DNA of 64,000 nucleotides from Vulcanimicrobiota bacterium (GTDB lineage Bacteria > Vulcanimicrobiota > Vulcanimicrobiia > Vulcanimicrobiales > Vulcanimicrobiaceae): positions 434,001 to 498,000 of the forward strand of contig PMSI01000001.1 of NCBI GenBank assembly GCA_003168375.1. The letters are read 5' to 3'. A program made the position numbers and the translations under genes. How positions within the stretch are numbered: position 1 is the stretch's first letter; each line of letters begins with the position of its first letter. The notes below the pieces were generated by a model. The model saw nothing but the letters and a program-made list of their open reading frames with translations, was not told where the DNA came from and made no database searches. This document shows, piece by piece, positions 33,164-42,409 of the stretch.

Positions 33164-34780
33164 CTAGACGAAGCCGCTCGCCGCGGTCGCGCCCTTCTTT
33201 TGCAGCTCCGCTTGGCGCAGCTCGACGCGGCGGATCTTGCCGGAACGCGTCTTCGGCAGCTCGGCGACGAACTCGATCGCGCGCGGGTACTTGTACGGCG
33301 CGGTCACGCGCTTGCAGTGCTCCTGCAGCTCACGCACGAGCGCATCGCTCGGATCGTAGCCCGGGCGCAAGACGACGAACGCTTTCACGATGTTGCCGCG
33401 GTCGGCGTCGGGCGAGCCGACGACCGCCGACTCCATCACCGCCGGATGCTCGAGCAGCGCGCTCTCGACCTCGAACGGCCCGATGCGGTACGCGCCCGAG
33501 GAGATCACGTCGTCGGCGCGACCGACGAACCAGAAGTACCCGTCGTCGTCGACTTGCGCGCGGTCGCCGGTCAGATACCACTCGCCGCGGCGCGAGTTCC
33601 GCGTCTCCTCGTCGTTCTTGTAGTAGCCCCGGAACAGCGAGGGCGGATCGCCCCGCAACGCGATGTCGCCGACCTCGCCGGGTTCGCAGACCTTCCCGTG
33701 CTCGTCGACGACCGCGACCTCATGGCCCGGCGTCGGCTTGCCCATCGAGCCCGGACGCACGTCGGTACCGGGCCGGTTCGCGACCAGCAGCGTGTTCTCG
33801 GTCTGACCGTAGCCGTCGAGGATCGTCAGGCCGAAGGCCGCTTTCCAGACCTCGATCACTTCCGGGTTGAGCGGCTCGCCGGCGCTGACGCAGTGGCGCA
33901 GCTTCGGAAGCGTCCAGCGCTCGCCGAGCTCGGGCAGTTTCACCTCGAGCCGGTACTCGGTCGGGGCTTGACACAGCACCGTCACCCCGAGATCGCGAAT
34001 CAGGTCCATCCGCTCCTCGGGGATGAAACCGCCCTCGTGCAGCACGATCGCCGCGCCGCACGACCACGGTCCGAGCAGCACGTTCCAGAGCGACTTCGCC
34101 CAGCCGGTTCCGGCCGTGCACCACACCAGATCGGCGGGTTTGACGTCGAACCAGACTGCGGCTTGCATCCGCTTGGCGAACGTGTAGGCGACCGTGTGCA
34201 CGACGCCCTTCGGATCCTTCGTCGTTCCGCTCGTGTACACGATATAGGCCAGGTCCTCGGGGACGGTGCTTTCGCCGTCCCAGGGCTGCGCGGCCGCGAG
34301 CAGCGGATCGGCAGCGACCCACCCGTCGCGCTCACTGCCGACGAGCAGCCACGTGCGCACGGTCTCGGCGCCGGCGCGCATCGCGTCGAACTCGGCCGCG
34401 TTCGAGCTGTGCGCGACGACGGCGATCGCGCCGCTGTGGTTCGCGCGGTAGAGCAGGTCTTTGGCGCGCAGCTGCTCGGCGCTGGGAACGGCGGCCGCGC
34501 CGATCCGCAGCAGCCCCGCCATGCAGAACAGCCAGTCCGGGATCTTCGGGAGCACGACGACGACGCGGTCGCCCTTCTTCACCCCGGCGTCGCGCAGGAC
34601 GGCGGCCCAGCGCTTCGACTGCTCCGCGACGTCCGCAAACGTGTACTCGCGCCGGTCCCCGGCCGCGTCGACGAAGAGCAGCCCACGCCGGTCCTCGCGC
34701 GCGAGCGCGTCGAGGACGTCGCGAGCGAAGTTGAAGCCCGCCGGGACGTCCCATACCAACGCTGCTGCTGACTCGCTCAT
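33164..34780 (-). CDS. AMP-forming acyl-CoA synthetase
   Basis: The 538-residue protein is an acyl-adenylate-forming enzyme. The P-loop-like motif YTSGTTKDPKGVVHT, the AMP-binding DGYGQTEN, the hinge region YLTGDRAQVDDDGYFWFVGRADD and the catalytic Lys in PKTRSGKIRRVELR are all present. ATG 34780 was chosen; an earlier ATG at 34813 adds residues with no similarity. The layout (VWDVPAGFNFARDVLDALA) is that of medium-chain acyl-CoA or acetate/benzoate-type ligases (AcsM/BCL-like). It activates a carboxylic acid as CoA thioester; the acid is unknown. Confidence 0.9.
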   Translation of the reverse strand: MSESAAALVWDVPAGFNFARDVLDALAREDRRGLLFVDAAGDRREYTFADVAEQSKRWAAVLRDAGVKKGDRVVVVLPKIPDWLFCMAGLLRIGAAAVPSAEQLRAKDLLYRANHSGAIAVVAHSSNAAEFDAMRAGAETVRTWLLVGSERDGWVAADPLLAAAQPWDGESTVPEDLAYIVYTSGTTKDPKGVVHTVAYTFAKRMQAAVWFDVKPADLVWCTAGTGWAKSLWNVLLGPWSCGAAIVLHEGGFIPEERMDLIRDLGVTVLCQAPTEYRLEVKLPELGERWTLPKLRHCVSAGEPLNPEVIEVWKAAFGLTILDGYGQTENTLLVANRPGTDVRPGSMGKPTPGHEVAVVDEHGKVCEPGEVGDIALRGDPPSLFRGYYKNDEETRNSRRGEWYLTGDRAQVDDDGYFWFVGRADDVISSGAYRIGPFEVESALLEHPAVMESAVVGSPDADRGNIVKAFVVLRPGYDPSDALVRELQEHCKRVTAPYKYPRAIEFVAELPKTRSGKIRRVELRQAELQKKGATAASGFV

Positions 34781-34821
34781 GGGGCCGAGGATTCGCAGGA
34801 CGGCCCGGCGCACCCGCCCTT

Positions 34822-35055
34822 ATGGCCCGTCCAGCTTTGGCCCGCGTCCTCCGCGCCTCGAACCTGCGCCTGGGCAAGCTCCGCGCGCGCGGCGTCCCGG
34901 CGATTCTGCTCGGCGCCAGCGCGATCGTGATCGCCGCCGGCACGGTGCGCGCGCTCAAGGCCGCGGCGCCGTCGCTCGCCGAGTCGTTACGCGAAGCGAC
35001 GAAGCTCGTCGAAGCGCTGCGCAGCGATCGCGATCAGCGCCGGCTCAACTCCTAG
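34822..35055 (+). CDS. Small basic protein with one membrane helix
   Basis: The 77-residue protein has a basic N-terminus (MARPALARVLRASNLRLGKL), one hydrophobic stretch (VPAILLGASAIVIAAG) and a charged C-terminal helix (ESLREATKLVEALRSDRDQR). It fills the gap between the divergent synthetase and the TonB receptor, with ATG 34822. No family is recognised. The hydrophobic pattern and codon use resemble a real gene, but it could be spurious. Confidence 0.4.
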   Translation: MARPALARVLRASNLRLGKLRARGVPAILLGASAIVIAAGTVRALKAAAPSLAESLREATKLVEALRSDRDQRRLNS

Positions 35056-35058
35056 CGA

Positions 35059-37335
35059 TCACCACGGCGCGGTGACGCGCAGGACGAAGCGTCGCGGCGC
35101 GTTCCACTGCGTCGTGTTGAACCCGTTGTTGATCTTGACCACGTAGCGGTGGTCGAGCAGGTTCTCGACCGAGAGCGTGTAGCCGAAGCGTTTCGTGGCT
35201 TGGTCGGCCGAATGACCGACCGACGCGTCGAGGATCCAGTGCGCGGGCAGCCGGCCCTGGCCGCTTTCGAACTGGACCGGGAAACCCGTCCCGTACTCGG
35301 CCTGCAGCGTCGCGAAACTGCGCAGACCACCGCCGAAATGGCGGGTGTAGAACGCGTTCGCGGACCAGCGCTGATCGTGATCCTCCGGCTGCAGCGTCAG
35401 GTCGCCGGCGGCGTCCGGCGCGAACAGGAAGGTGCCGCCGGAGACGCCGCCCGCTTCGGCTCGCTGGAACGTCAGCGAGACGCCGGAGTCGACGCGCGCC
35501 GACGATCCGTCGAGCCGGAACTCGATCCCGCGGTCGCGCCCGACCGCGTTGTTGAACACCGCGAAGAGCGGCGTGTTCGCGAGCTGCGTCGTGTCGAGGA
35601 CGTTGACCGCGGTACGGTCGAAGGCGTTGAGGTACGCGCGTAGTCCGGGCCGGAACGTGCGTGCGATCCCGATCTCGACGTACGTGTCACGCTCGGGCTT
35701 GAGGTCGTAGACCGGCGCCGCGCCGGACGCGGTCTGCGTGACGATCGCGTCACGCCGCACGTCCTCGAGGCTCGGGGCGGCGTACAGCCGCCCGACGTAC
35801 GCGTGCAGCACCGTGCCGCTCGCGAGCTCCTGGTTGATCTCCAGCCGCGGGCTCAACTGCGAGCCGCGGGTGTACCCGGTGCTGTGGTCGTAGCGCAAAC
35901 CGGCGTTGATCGCTACGCGGTTGGTCGGCGTCCATTTGTCGGCGATGTACGCGCCGGTCTGCGTGCCTTTCGCGGACGCGTCGTCGATGAAATCCGGCGA
36001 GCCGGGGATTCTGATCAGCGCGCTCGAGCGCAGGTTCTCTTGCTGCAGATCGACGCCGAACTTGAGCGCATGACGATCGCTCGCGCGAAATGCCGACGCG
36101 CGCAGGCCGGCGTACGACGCTATTCGGTCCTGACGCAGCCCGTTCTGCGGCGTCAGCGACCCGTCGTCGTTCACGACGTTCGCTTGGACGTCGTTCGCCA
36201 GATCGCCGTCGTAGGCGACGCGGTTCCAGCGCATCCACGGCACCAGCCGCAGGTAGCCGTTCCCGTCCTTCGAGGTATGCGTGAACGAGAGGCTGGCGAA
36301 GCGGTCGTATTCGCGCTGCACGTCGTCGGTCCCCGACACGGCGACGAACGGCGAACTCGGCGAGAACGCGGTGTTGATCGGGATCTGGAAACTCGCGTAC
36401 TGGCTCGAAAAATCGGCCGCCAGCAGGTCGCGCTCGCCCATCGGCAGCGCGATCCGCAAAAACTGGTCGGAGGTCGCCGACGCGTCGTGTTCGGCGATCT
36501 TCGACGGGGTGTCGAGACCACGGTTCGTGCGCTGCGCGTTCAGCGCCAGCGAGAACTGCGCGCGGCCCGACGTGAAGTGCTGCACGAGCCGCGCGTCCGA
36601 CGAGCCGTTCTCGCCCACGCCGAGGGTCAGCGCACCGCCGGCACCGGCTTCGGTTCCGCCGCTGAGGACGTTGACGATCGCGCCCTGGCGCGAGCCGCCG
36701 AACTCGGCGGGAAACGCGCCGGTGAAGATCTCGACCGCCTGCGCGTTGCGCGGGTCGATCAGCTGGGCGAAGTTCGAGCTGGTCGATTGCGGCAGCGGCG
36801 CGCCGTCGAGTTCGTAGCTCAGGCCGTGAAAGCCGTGGGCCACCGGCTCGTCGTACGAAAAGCGCACGACGCCGGGAACCTGCTCGACGATCGCGTCGAG
36901 CCGGTCGTTGCGGGGCAGCGCCGCCAGCCGTCGCGCGCCGTACGCGTTCTCGGAGACCGGCGTGCCGCGCACGCTGGTCGCGGTCGCGTTCGTGCGGCCG
37001 ATGACGGGCGCCGCGACCAGCGCGACGTCGACGATCGCGCCGGTCGCAACGTCGATGCTCGCGACGGCGGTGCCGTCAGCGGCCGCCGCGCGCAGTGTGT
37101 AGTGCCCGAACGGAACGCGCGCGAACGCGAACCGTCCGTCCGGACCGGTTAGGACGGATTGGCTCACACGCTCGCCGGCGAGCGTGACCGTGACGCCCGC
37201 GAGCGGCCGGTGGTCGGCCCGGGTCAGCGTGCCGCGGACGACGCCGACGACGTCGGCACGGGCCGGTGCGACGGACGAGGTGACGGCGACGATCGCGCAG
37301 GTGAGCGCGGTGAGCACCGAACGAAACGGATGCAT
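35059..37335 (-). CDS. TonB-dependent receptor (possibly copper or other metal)
   Basis: The 758-residue protein has a signal peptide (MHPFRSVLTALTCAIVAVTS, cut after ARA), a carboxypeptidase-regulatory beta domain (VVGVVRGTLTRADHRPLAGV), a plug with DRLDAIVEQVPGVV and VEIFTGAFPAEFGG, and a beta-barrel that ends with a C-terminal aromatic-poor strand RFVLRVTAPW. At 758 residues it is smaller than the other two receptors. It follows the Met-rich membrane protein at 37400-38065 on the same strand after 64 nt, so the pair may take up a metal such as copper. The ligand is inference. A GAAG sits shortly before ATG 37335, but the SD is weak. Confidence 0.88.
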   Translation of the reverse strand: MHPFRSVLTALTCAIVAVTSSVAPARADVVGVVRGTLTRADHRPLAGVTVTLAGERVSQSVLTGPDGRFAFARVPFGHYTLRAAAADGTAVASIDVATGAIVDVALVAAPVIGRTNATATSVRGTPVSENAYGARRLAALPRNDRLDAIVEQVPGVVRFSYDEPVAHGFHGLSYELDGAPLPQSTSSNFAQLIDPRNAQAVEIFTGAFPAEFGGSRQGAIVNVLSGGTEAGAGGALTLGVGENGSSDARLVQHFTSGRAQFSLALNAQRTNRGLDTPSKIAEHDASATSDQFLRIALPMGERDLLAADFSSQYASFQIPINTAFSPSSPFVAVSGTDDVQREYDRFASLSFTHTSKDGNGYLRLVPWMRWNRVAYDGDLANDVQANVVNDDGSLTPQNGLRQDRIASYAGLRASAFRASDRHALKFGVDLQQENLRSSALIRIPGSPDFIDDASAKGTQTGAYIADKWTPTNRVAINAGLRYDHSTGYTRGSQLSPRLEINQELASGTVLHAYVGRLYAAPSLEDVRRDAIVTQTASGAAPVYDLKPERDTYVEIGIARTFRPGLRAYLNAFDRTAVNVLDTTQLANTPLFAVFNNAVGRDRGIEFRLDGSSARVDSGVSLTFQRAEAGGVSGGTFLFAPDAAGDLTLQPEDHDQRWSANAFYTRHFGGGLRSFATLQAEYGTGFPVQFESGQGRLPAHWILDASVGHSADQATKRFGYTLSVENLLDHRYVVKINNGFNTTQWNAPRRFVLRVTAPW

Positions 37336-37399
37336 GATCTTCGGAAAATCTCCGGACATCGGACACGCGCGGGTGAAAAGCGCCCGAGGGCGCGGCGTC

Positions 37400-38065
37400 C
37401 TAGTACCGGAGCGGTGGAGCGCGCGACGAACGGCGGCGCGCGAGCCGGACGCCGGCCGGGACCGGCAGCGGCGTCCGGTGCAGCAGCCACGGCGAATCGG
37501 CCCCGGGGACCAGCAGCCGGAAGGCGGCGGCGAGCGCGTCGATGAGCCGGCGCGCAAATGCCATGATGAGCCGCGCGACACCGAGCAGCGCGAGCGCGGC
37601 CGCAGCCGCACCGGCGACGAGGATCGCGGCGGCAAGCAGCGGCGCAGCGCCGGAGAAATTTCCGTCGACGGCGATCGCGAGGGCGAGCGGGAGTGCGCCG
37701 GCGGCGCAGAGCAGCGCCGCCAGCGGCGCGAACCGCATCCCGAGCAGTAGCCGCGCCGAGGTGACCGCGACGTCCGCGCCCGACGGCCGCGCGACGGCGA
37801 GAGCGATCAGCGCAAGCACGCAGAACGCCCCGGCGACGAGGGCGGCACCGATCAGGATCGGGCAAGGTCCGCTCATCACGGCATCCGGCATCGGCATCCC
37901 GTCCATTACCATGCCGGGCATCGATGCGGCGGCGAGCTTGCTCTCCGCCAGCCGGTGGACGCAGACGCCGTCGTGCGCGAGCGCGGCGATGCCGACGGAC
38001 GCCAACCCGGCGACCGCGGCAAGAACGGTCAGCGCGACGAAGCGCGCACGATCCCGAATCCGCAT
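37400..38065 (-). CDS. Membrane protein with Met-rich periplasmic loop
   Basis: The 221-residue protein has about five membrane segments (VALTVLAAVAGLASVGIAAL, ILIGAALVAGAFCVLALIAL, APLAALLCAAGALPLALAI, LLAAAILVAGAAAAALALLG). Between the first two lies a Met-rich loop with MPGMVMDGMPMPDAV and nearby Cys and His (HDGVCVH, SGPCP). Such loops bind Cu(I) in copper transport proteins. ATG 38065 is the natural start (MRIRDRARF). No known family is recognised; a role in copper handling is inferred from the loop and the TonB receptor next to it. Confidence 0.6.
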   Translation of the reverse strand: MRIRDRARFVALTVLAAVAGLASVGIAALAHDGVCVHRLAESKLAAASMPGMVMDGMPMPDAVMSGPCPILIGAALVAGAFCVLALIALAVARPSGADVAVTSARLLLGMRFAPLAALLCAAGALPLALAIAVDGNFSGAAPLLAAAILVAGAAAAALALLGVARLIMAFARRLIDALAAAFRLLVPGADSPWLLHRTPLPVPAGVRLARRRSSRAPPLRY

Positions 38066-38175
38066 CTGTGCGTCAACGTGCGGCAAGCACGACCGGATGC
38101 CCTGTCCCCGTCGGTACCCTGACCGACCGAGCCGTGGCGGGTGCCGCCCGGCGCGGGGTCGTAGACCGGCCGTTC

Positions 38176-38424
38176 GTGATCGACCAGCAGATCGCAGCGA
38201 TGCTGCGCCAGACGATGCCCGACGCCGAGGTCCGGGTCTACGACATGACCGGCACCATGGACCACTTGGAGGTGTTCGTACGCTCGAAGGCGTTCGCGGG
38301 CGTCGCCCCGCTCGACCGCCACCGCATGGTCGAGAAGGCGCTCGCGCCGGCCCGCGCCGACGGGCGCATCCACGCCCTCCAGATTCGCACCGCCACTCCC
38401 GAGGACACAACCCCACATGGCTGA
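38176..38424 (+). CDS. BolA family protein
   Basis: The 82-residue protein has the BolA fold: IDQQIAAMLRQTMPDAEVRVYDMTGTMDHLEVFVRSKAFAGVAPLDRHRMVEKAL, read in pieces as a first helix, then DHLEVFV and the class motif LDRHRMVEKAL before RIHALQIRT. BolA proteins bind glutaredoxins through a [2Fe-2S] cluster. Here the next gene is such a glutaredoxin and overlaps by 8 nt, so they are coupled. GTG 38176 gives the normal length; a GTG at 38134 would add 14 residues. Likely role: iron or Fe-S cluster status sensing or trafficking. Confidence 0.85.
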   Translation: MIDQQIAAMLRQTMPDAEVRVYDMTGTMDHLEVFVRSKAFAGVAPLDRHRMVEKALAPARADGRIHALQIRTATPEDTTPHG

Positions 38425-38767
38425 CCTGCAAGACGAGATCAAGGGCGAGATCGCCGGCAACACGATCCTCGTCTACGGTAAAGGGACCAAGGACGCGCCG
38501 CGCTGCGGCTTCACGCAAGAGACGATCCAGTTCTTCAACGCGTTCGGCTACCCGTTCGCGGTGGTAGACGTGCTCGAGAACATGCCCAAACGCGAGGCGC
38601 TGGCGCAGCTCACCGACTGGCCGACGCTGCCGAAGGTCTTCATCGACGGGCAGTTCTACGGCGACACCGACATCCTCGATCCGATGGCGCGCAGCGGCGA
38701 GTTGGCCAAGCTGCTCGACAAAGCGTTCGAGGGCAAGGGCGTCACGCCGACGATCCAGCTGCGATAA
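38417..38767 (+). CDS. grxD: Grx4-family monothiol glutaredoxin
   Basis: The 116-residue protein has the monothiol active site CGFT at residues 30-33 (the usual motif is CGFS), WPTLPKVFIDGQFYGDTDI and a C-terminal helix typical of Grx4. It holds a [2Fe-2S] cluster bridged by two subunits or with BolA, and delivers clusters. The Thr in place of Ser is common in some lineages. ATG 38417 lies inside the end of bolA, 8 nt before its stop. Confidence 0.93.
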   Translation: MADLQDEIKGEIAGNTILVYGKGTKDAPRCGFTQETIQFFNAFGYPFAVVDVLENMPKREALAQLTDWPTLPKVFIDGQFYGDTDILDPMARSGELAKLLDKAFEGKGVTPTIQLR

Positions 38768-38771
38768 GCGC

Positions 38772-39239
38772 GTGCTGGAGCTCTACGCACCCGGGGGCGA
38801 AGCCGACTGGCTTCGCTCTTTCCGTTTCGCGCTGGAGATCCGTCCGCGGTTCTGCGAGACGGACGCGCTCGGACACGTCAGCAACACCGTCTACACGGCG
38901 TACTGGGAGCTCGCGCGGCTGCGCTATTTCGAGGCGATCGGGGAGGCGGACGACGCGCCGAAACGGATCCTCGCCTTCAACCACATGGCGGTCGAGATCG
39001 CGACGCGCATGATGCGGCCGTGCTTCTACGACGAAGAGCTCCTGGTGCACGCGCGCATCGGCGCGCTCGGACGCAGCAGCGCGACGTTCGAGAACGCGCT
39101 CAGCGCGCCTGCGACCGGCGAGATCCGCGCGATCGGGCGCATCTCCGTGGTCAGTTCGAAAGACGACGAGCACGCGACGCCGTGGACCACCGGCCAGCGC
39201 GCGAAGCTCGAGGCGTTCGAAGGCCGTCGCCTGTCCTGA
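38772..39239 (+). CDS. Acyl-CoA thioesterase (4HBT hotdog fold)
   Basis: The 155-residue protein matches 4-hydroxybenzoyl-CoA-type thioesterases: RFCETDALGHVSNTVYTAYWELAR has the active-site Asp in TDALGHVSN, followed by a beta-sheet with VEIATRMMRPCFYDEELLVHARI. It hydrolyses acyl-CoA thioesters; the YbgC-like subgroup is the nearest. GTG 38772 is 4 nt after the glutaredoxin stop, so it may be in the same operon. The 3' end precedes the inverted repeat at 39251-39280. Confidence 0.85.
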   Translation: MLELYAPGGEADWLRSFRFALEIRPRFCETDALGHVSNTVYTAYWELARLRYFEAIGEADDAPKRILAFNHMAVEIATRMMRPCFYDEELLVHARIGALGRSSATFENALSAPATGEIRAIGRISVVSSKDDEHATPWTTGQRAKLEAFEGRRLS

Positions 39240-39250
39240 GCGGACGCGAA

Positions 39251-39280
39251 GAGGACCGCGCCCTCGTGGACGCGGTCCTC
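39251..39280. terminator. Perfect 10-bp hairpin between convergent genes
   Basis: GAGGACCGCG pairs with CGCGGTCCTC across a 10-nt loop, between the thioesterase stop and the TonB receptor stop on the other strand. No T-tract follows on either strand, so it may act as a two-way terminator only weakly or with other factors. Confidence 0.55.
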
Positions 39281-39306
39281 TCGTGCTGGGCTTCCGCGAA
39301 GCCGGG

Positions 39307-42171
39307 TTAGAGCTTGAGGCTCAGCGACACCCGGACGTTGCGCGGCCCGTACGTGTTCGCGTTCAACTGCGCGCCCGCGAGCGGAGCGCCGCCAACGGTC
39401 GACGCGCCGTTGATGTACGGCTGGAAGATACCCTGGTACTCCGTGATGTACGCGTTCCCGTAGGTGTTGAACACGTTGTCGATGTTCACGTTGAGCGAGA
39501 GCCCGTGCTGGTTGAGCGGCAGGCTACCGTTCGCGTTCGTGATGACGAACGCCGGCAAGAACAGGGAGTTGTTCGTGCCGTAATACGTCTCGCCGACCGA
39601 GACGTACGCACCCTTTGCCGTCCGGTAGTGCGCTTCGGCGTATCCGCTCGAATACGGGATCGGCTGGTTCGAGACGCCCTGCGAGCCGCCGTAGAAGTTC
39701 ACGCCGGGGACGACGCCGAGGTTTCGAATCGGAAGCGTCGAGCCTGGGTTCGAGTAGAAGCTGGCCGGAACGTTGACGGGGGTCGCCTGCTGCAGCGTCC
39801 CCTGAAGCGCGTAGCCGAAACCAATCACCGGATCGCGGCGGAGCGACATCTCGATACCGCTGTAGCGAGCCTGTGCGAGATTGGTCGATCCGGTGCTGGT
39901 CAGCGGGACCGTGGTGGGTGCACCCGTACAATTCGGGAAGGTCTGGCCGACCAGGCACGTGTTCAGCGTCACGTTACCGTTGGCGTACTGCGAGGTGCTG
40001 ATCAGCTGATTCCGCAGATTCGTCTGGTAGATGTCCATCGAGAACACGGTCTGCTTGCCCGGACCGAAACGGATGTCGCCGCCGACGTTGTAGCCTATCG
40101 AGGTCTCGGGGATCAGGTTCGGGCTCGCTTCCGTGTTGGTCGCCGTCTGCTGCGCGGGCTGCACCAGCTGCGGCGCCGACGTGACGCGCGAGTAGAGCTG
40201 GATATACGGAGGCGCGATCGCCGTGCCGGCAGACGCGCGCAGCGAGATGTCGGGGTTGACGCGGTACGTGAGGCCAAGGCGCGTATCGTAGTGCGACGTG
40301 CTCTGGTCGAGGAACGTCGCACCGTTGGTCTGCGAGTAGTGGGTCATGTACGTGTTGAAGTAATTGCTCCACGTCACGTTCATGCGCGAGCCGATGTTCC
40401 AGATACCGCGGGCCAGGATCGTCGTGAACGTCTGACCGGAGGTCGGCGGCACGGTCGCCGTGACCGGACCGCCCGGAACGAACGTGCCGACGTTGTACGA
40501 ACCCGTCGTCGAGTGCGTCTGGTCGGCGACGAGGCTGATGAGGTTGCCGCTCTCGCCGAACGGGTGATCGATCTCGAGCGAGTAGCCGCGCAGACGATCC
40601 TCCTCCGACGAGTTGAAGTACGCGCCGGGAACCGTCAGCGTGACGTTCTGCCCGGTGTACGTGGTCGGCACGCCGCCGACCGTCGCGGTACCGAAGAGCT
40701 GCGCCTGGAAAACGGCGGGCTGGACGGGGCTGTTGAGGCCGTTGTACTGCAGGCGGTTGATCGACGCCGTGTAGGCGCGCGCCAGGATGTTGTTGTTGCC
40801 CAGCGTCGTGCGGATCTCGGCCTGGAAGATCGGCTCGTTGTTGATCTCCCATTCGTGCGGCGGCGCGAAGATGTTGTCTTCCGCCAAGAACGGACCGGGC
40901 TGCGGCCCCGTCGACGACGTGTACGACGCGGCCGGATTGAAGATCGACGTGTACTGGTTGAAATGGTTGCCGTTCTGTTCGGTCCAGGTCTGGCTGCCGA
41001 GGTAGCTCGCAGTCAGCACCGTCGTGGGGGAGAAGCTGTAGCGCAGCTTCACGAGCTCCGTCTTGTTCGTGTACGTCGTGCTGACGGGGATGCCGCTGTA
41101 GACGAGCGTCGCCGTACCGTTGAAGATCGTTTGCGTCGTCCCCGGGATCGCCGGAGACGTCGTGATCGTGCCGGTGATCGCCTGGCCGTTGACGAGCCAT
41201 GCGCGATTCATCGGCGTGGGAGCCGTGTAGTTCGTCAGCGGACCGGGCGTCCCGTTCACGGCGTAGTCGAACACGAAGCCGAGTTTTCCGTTCATGATCG
41301 TGTTCGAGTAACCGAAGTTCGAGAAGACGCCGCCCCAGCTGTCCATGCCGATCGTCTGGTATCCGGTCGGCTTGCGCGACGGGTCGAGGGTCCGGAAGTT
41401 CACCGTGCCGCCGATCGCGTAATTGACCTCAGGCGCGTTGGCGCCGGGACCTTTGACGATCTCGACCGAGCCCAAGGTGAACGCGTTGAGGAAGGTCGAG
41501 ACGTAGTCACCGAACGCGCCGACCGAGACCGGATGGCCGTCGATCAGCGAGGCTGTCTCGAACGAGAGACCGCCGCGAATGTTCGGGAACGTGATCGCAC
41601 CCGGGGCCGCGCCGTTGCCGGACGTTGCGGGCAGGCTGACCACGATGCCGGGCGTCTGGTTGAGGATCGCCTTGACCTGCGGCTGTCCCTGGTCGATGAA
41701 CGTCTGCGTGCTGACGACGTTGACGGCCGCGGGTGACGTGTTGAAGCTCGCGCGCGAAAAGATCGTACGCGTCGAGCCGATCACGCGCAGCGAGGTGAGC
41801 GTGGGGGCCGCGAGCTGCACGTTCAGCGTGACCGGCGTACCGGCCGTGACCGCGACGTCCTGCTCCGTACCCGTCTGGTATCCCGCGCGCGACACGGCCG
41901 CGACGTAGACCCCCGGCATGACGCCGGTGATCGTGTAGCGGCCTTGCGCGTCGGAGGTCGCGGTGTACGTCCGCGGTCCGGTAAGGGTGATGATGGCGCC
42001 AGCGACCGGCGCGTTCGAGGTATCGGCCACGAGACCGGACACCACGGACGCCGTCGCCTGCGCGATCTGAGCCGCGGGGACGCTCTGCGCCCACGCCGGT
42101 GCCATACTCAAGGGCCCACCGACGAGTGCGAAGAGTCCTACAGCGCTCAGGACGCGTGACAGACTGGGCAC
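39307..42171 (-). CDS. TonB-dependent receptor with carboxypeptidase-regulatory N-terminus (1)
   Basis: The 954-residue protein has a signal peptide (VPSLSRVLSAVGLFALVGG, cut after AWA), then a carboxypeptidase-regulatory-like domain (VVSGLVADTSNAPVAGAIIT), a plug domain with NQTPGIVVSLPATSGNG and VEIVKGPGANAPEVNYAIGGTV, and a long barrel ending RNVRVSLSLKL. The GTG 42171 start is chosen because GGAGG is 4 nt upstream. The barrel is Tyr/Asn/Thr-rich as in Bacteroidota-style receptors. It is divergent from a second receptor with the same layout. No ligand can be read; siderophores, cobalamin, or plant glycans are all possible. Confidence 0.9.
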   Translation of the reverse strand: MPSLSRVLSAVGLFALVGGPLSMAPAWAQSVPAAQIAQATASVVSGLVADTSNAPVAGAIITLTGPRTYTATSDAQGRYTITGVMPGVYVAAVSRAGYQTGTEQDVAVTAGTPVTLNVQLAAPTLTSLRVIGSTRTIFSRASFNTSPAAVNVVSTQTFIDQGQPQVKAILNQTPGIVVSLPATSGNGAAPGAITFPNIRGGLSFETASLIDGHPVSVGAFGDYVSTFLNAFTLGSVEIVKGPGANAPEVNYAIGGTVNFRTLDPSRKPTGYQTIGMDSWGGVFSNFGYSNTIMNGKLGFVFDYAVNGTPGPLTNYTAPTPMNRAWLVNGQAITGTITTSPAIPGTTQTIFNGTATLVYSGIPVSTTYTNKTELVKLRYSFSPTTVLTASYLGSQTWTEQNGNHFNQYTSIFNPAASYTSSTGPQPGPFLAEDNIFAPPHEWEINNEPIFQAEIRTTLGNNNILARAYTASINRLQYNGLNSPVQPAVFQAQLFGTATVGGVPTTYTGQNVTLTVPGAYFNSSEEDRLRGYSLEIDHPFGESGNLISLVADQTHSTTGSYNVGTFVPGGPVTATVPPTSGQTFTTILARGIWNIGSRMNVTWSNYFNTYMTHYSQTNGATFLDQSTSHYDTRLGLTYRVNPDISLRASAGTAIAPPYIQLYSRVTSAPQLVQPAQQTATNTEASPNLIPETSIGYNVGGDIRFGPGKQTVFSMDIYQTNLRNQLISTSQYANGNVTLNTCLVGQTFPNCTGAPTTVPLTSTGSTNLAQARYSGIEMSLRRDPVIGFGYALQGTLQQATPVNVPASFYSNPGSTLPIRNLGVVPGVNFYGGSQGVSNQPIPYSSGYAEAHYRTAKGAYVSVGETYYGTNNSLFLPAFVITNANGSLPLNQHGLSLNVNIDNVFNTYGNAYITEYQGIFQPYINGASTVGGAPLAGAQLNANTYGPRNVRVSLSLKL

Positions 42172-42409
42172 GTGCCCTCCTAAAGAAGAAGAGATTGAGC
42201 GAAACGACCGCGCCCACAAGGGCACGGCGAGAGCGACCTCGGCGAACGGGGTCGCCGGAAGTCTACCTAGGGAGGATTAAGGGGTCACGAAAGGCGTTCC
42301 CTTCGACTTTTTGCACAGGTTGTCGCCCATGATTGAGTCTTAACATCGGAAGGCTAGCCTGGCGCGGGCTCCAATACTTCCCGAAACTCAGTCGAACGGA
42401 GGATAGACC
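42172..42409. promoter_or_regulatory. Shared regulatory region between the two divergent TonB receptors
   Basis: This 238-bp gap should hold both promoters. It contains GGAGG just before each start codon (4 nt before GTG 42171 on the minus strand, and GGAGGATAGACC before GTG 42410). I see no cobalamin, TPP or other known riboswitch motif and no convincing -35/-10 pair. Confidence 0.35.

Noticed and set aside
39232-39262. Repeat-like TCCTGAGCGGACGCGAAG near the thioesterase stop
   Set aside because: Similarity to the dispersed repeat is limited to TCCTGAGC and CGAAG; chance is likely, and the nearby hairpin explains the sequence.
39283-41736. An 817-codon open frame opposite the first TonB receptor
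   Set aside because: Low-complexity Arg/Val/Asp composition without motifs, whereas the other strand encodes a complete TonB receptor.
42172-42409. A cobalamin riboswitch controlling a TonB receptor
   Set aside because: I looked for the B12-box motif and typical helices on both strands and saw none.
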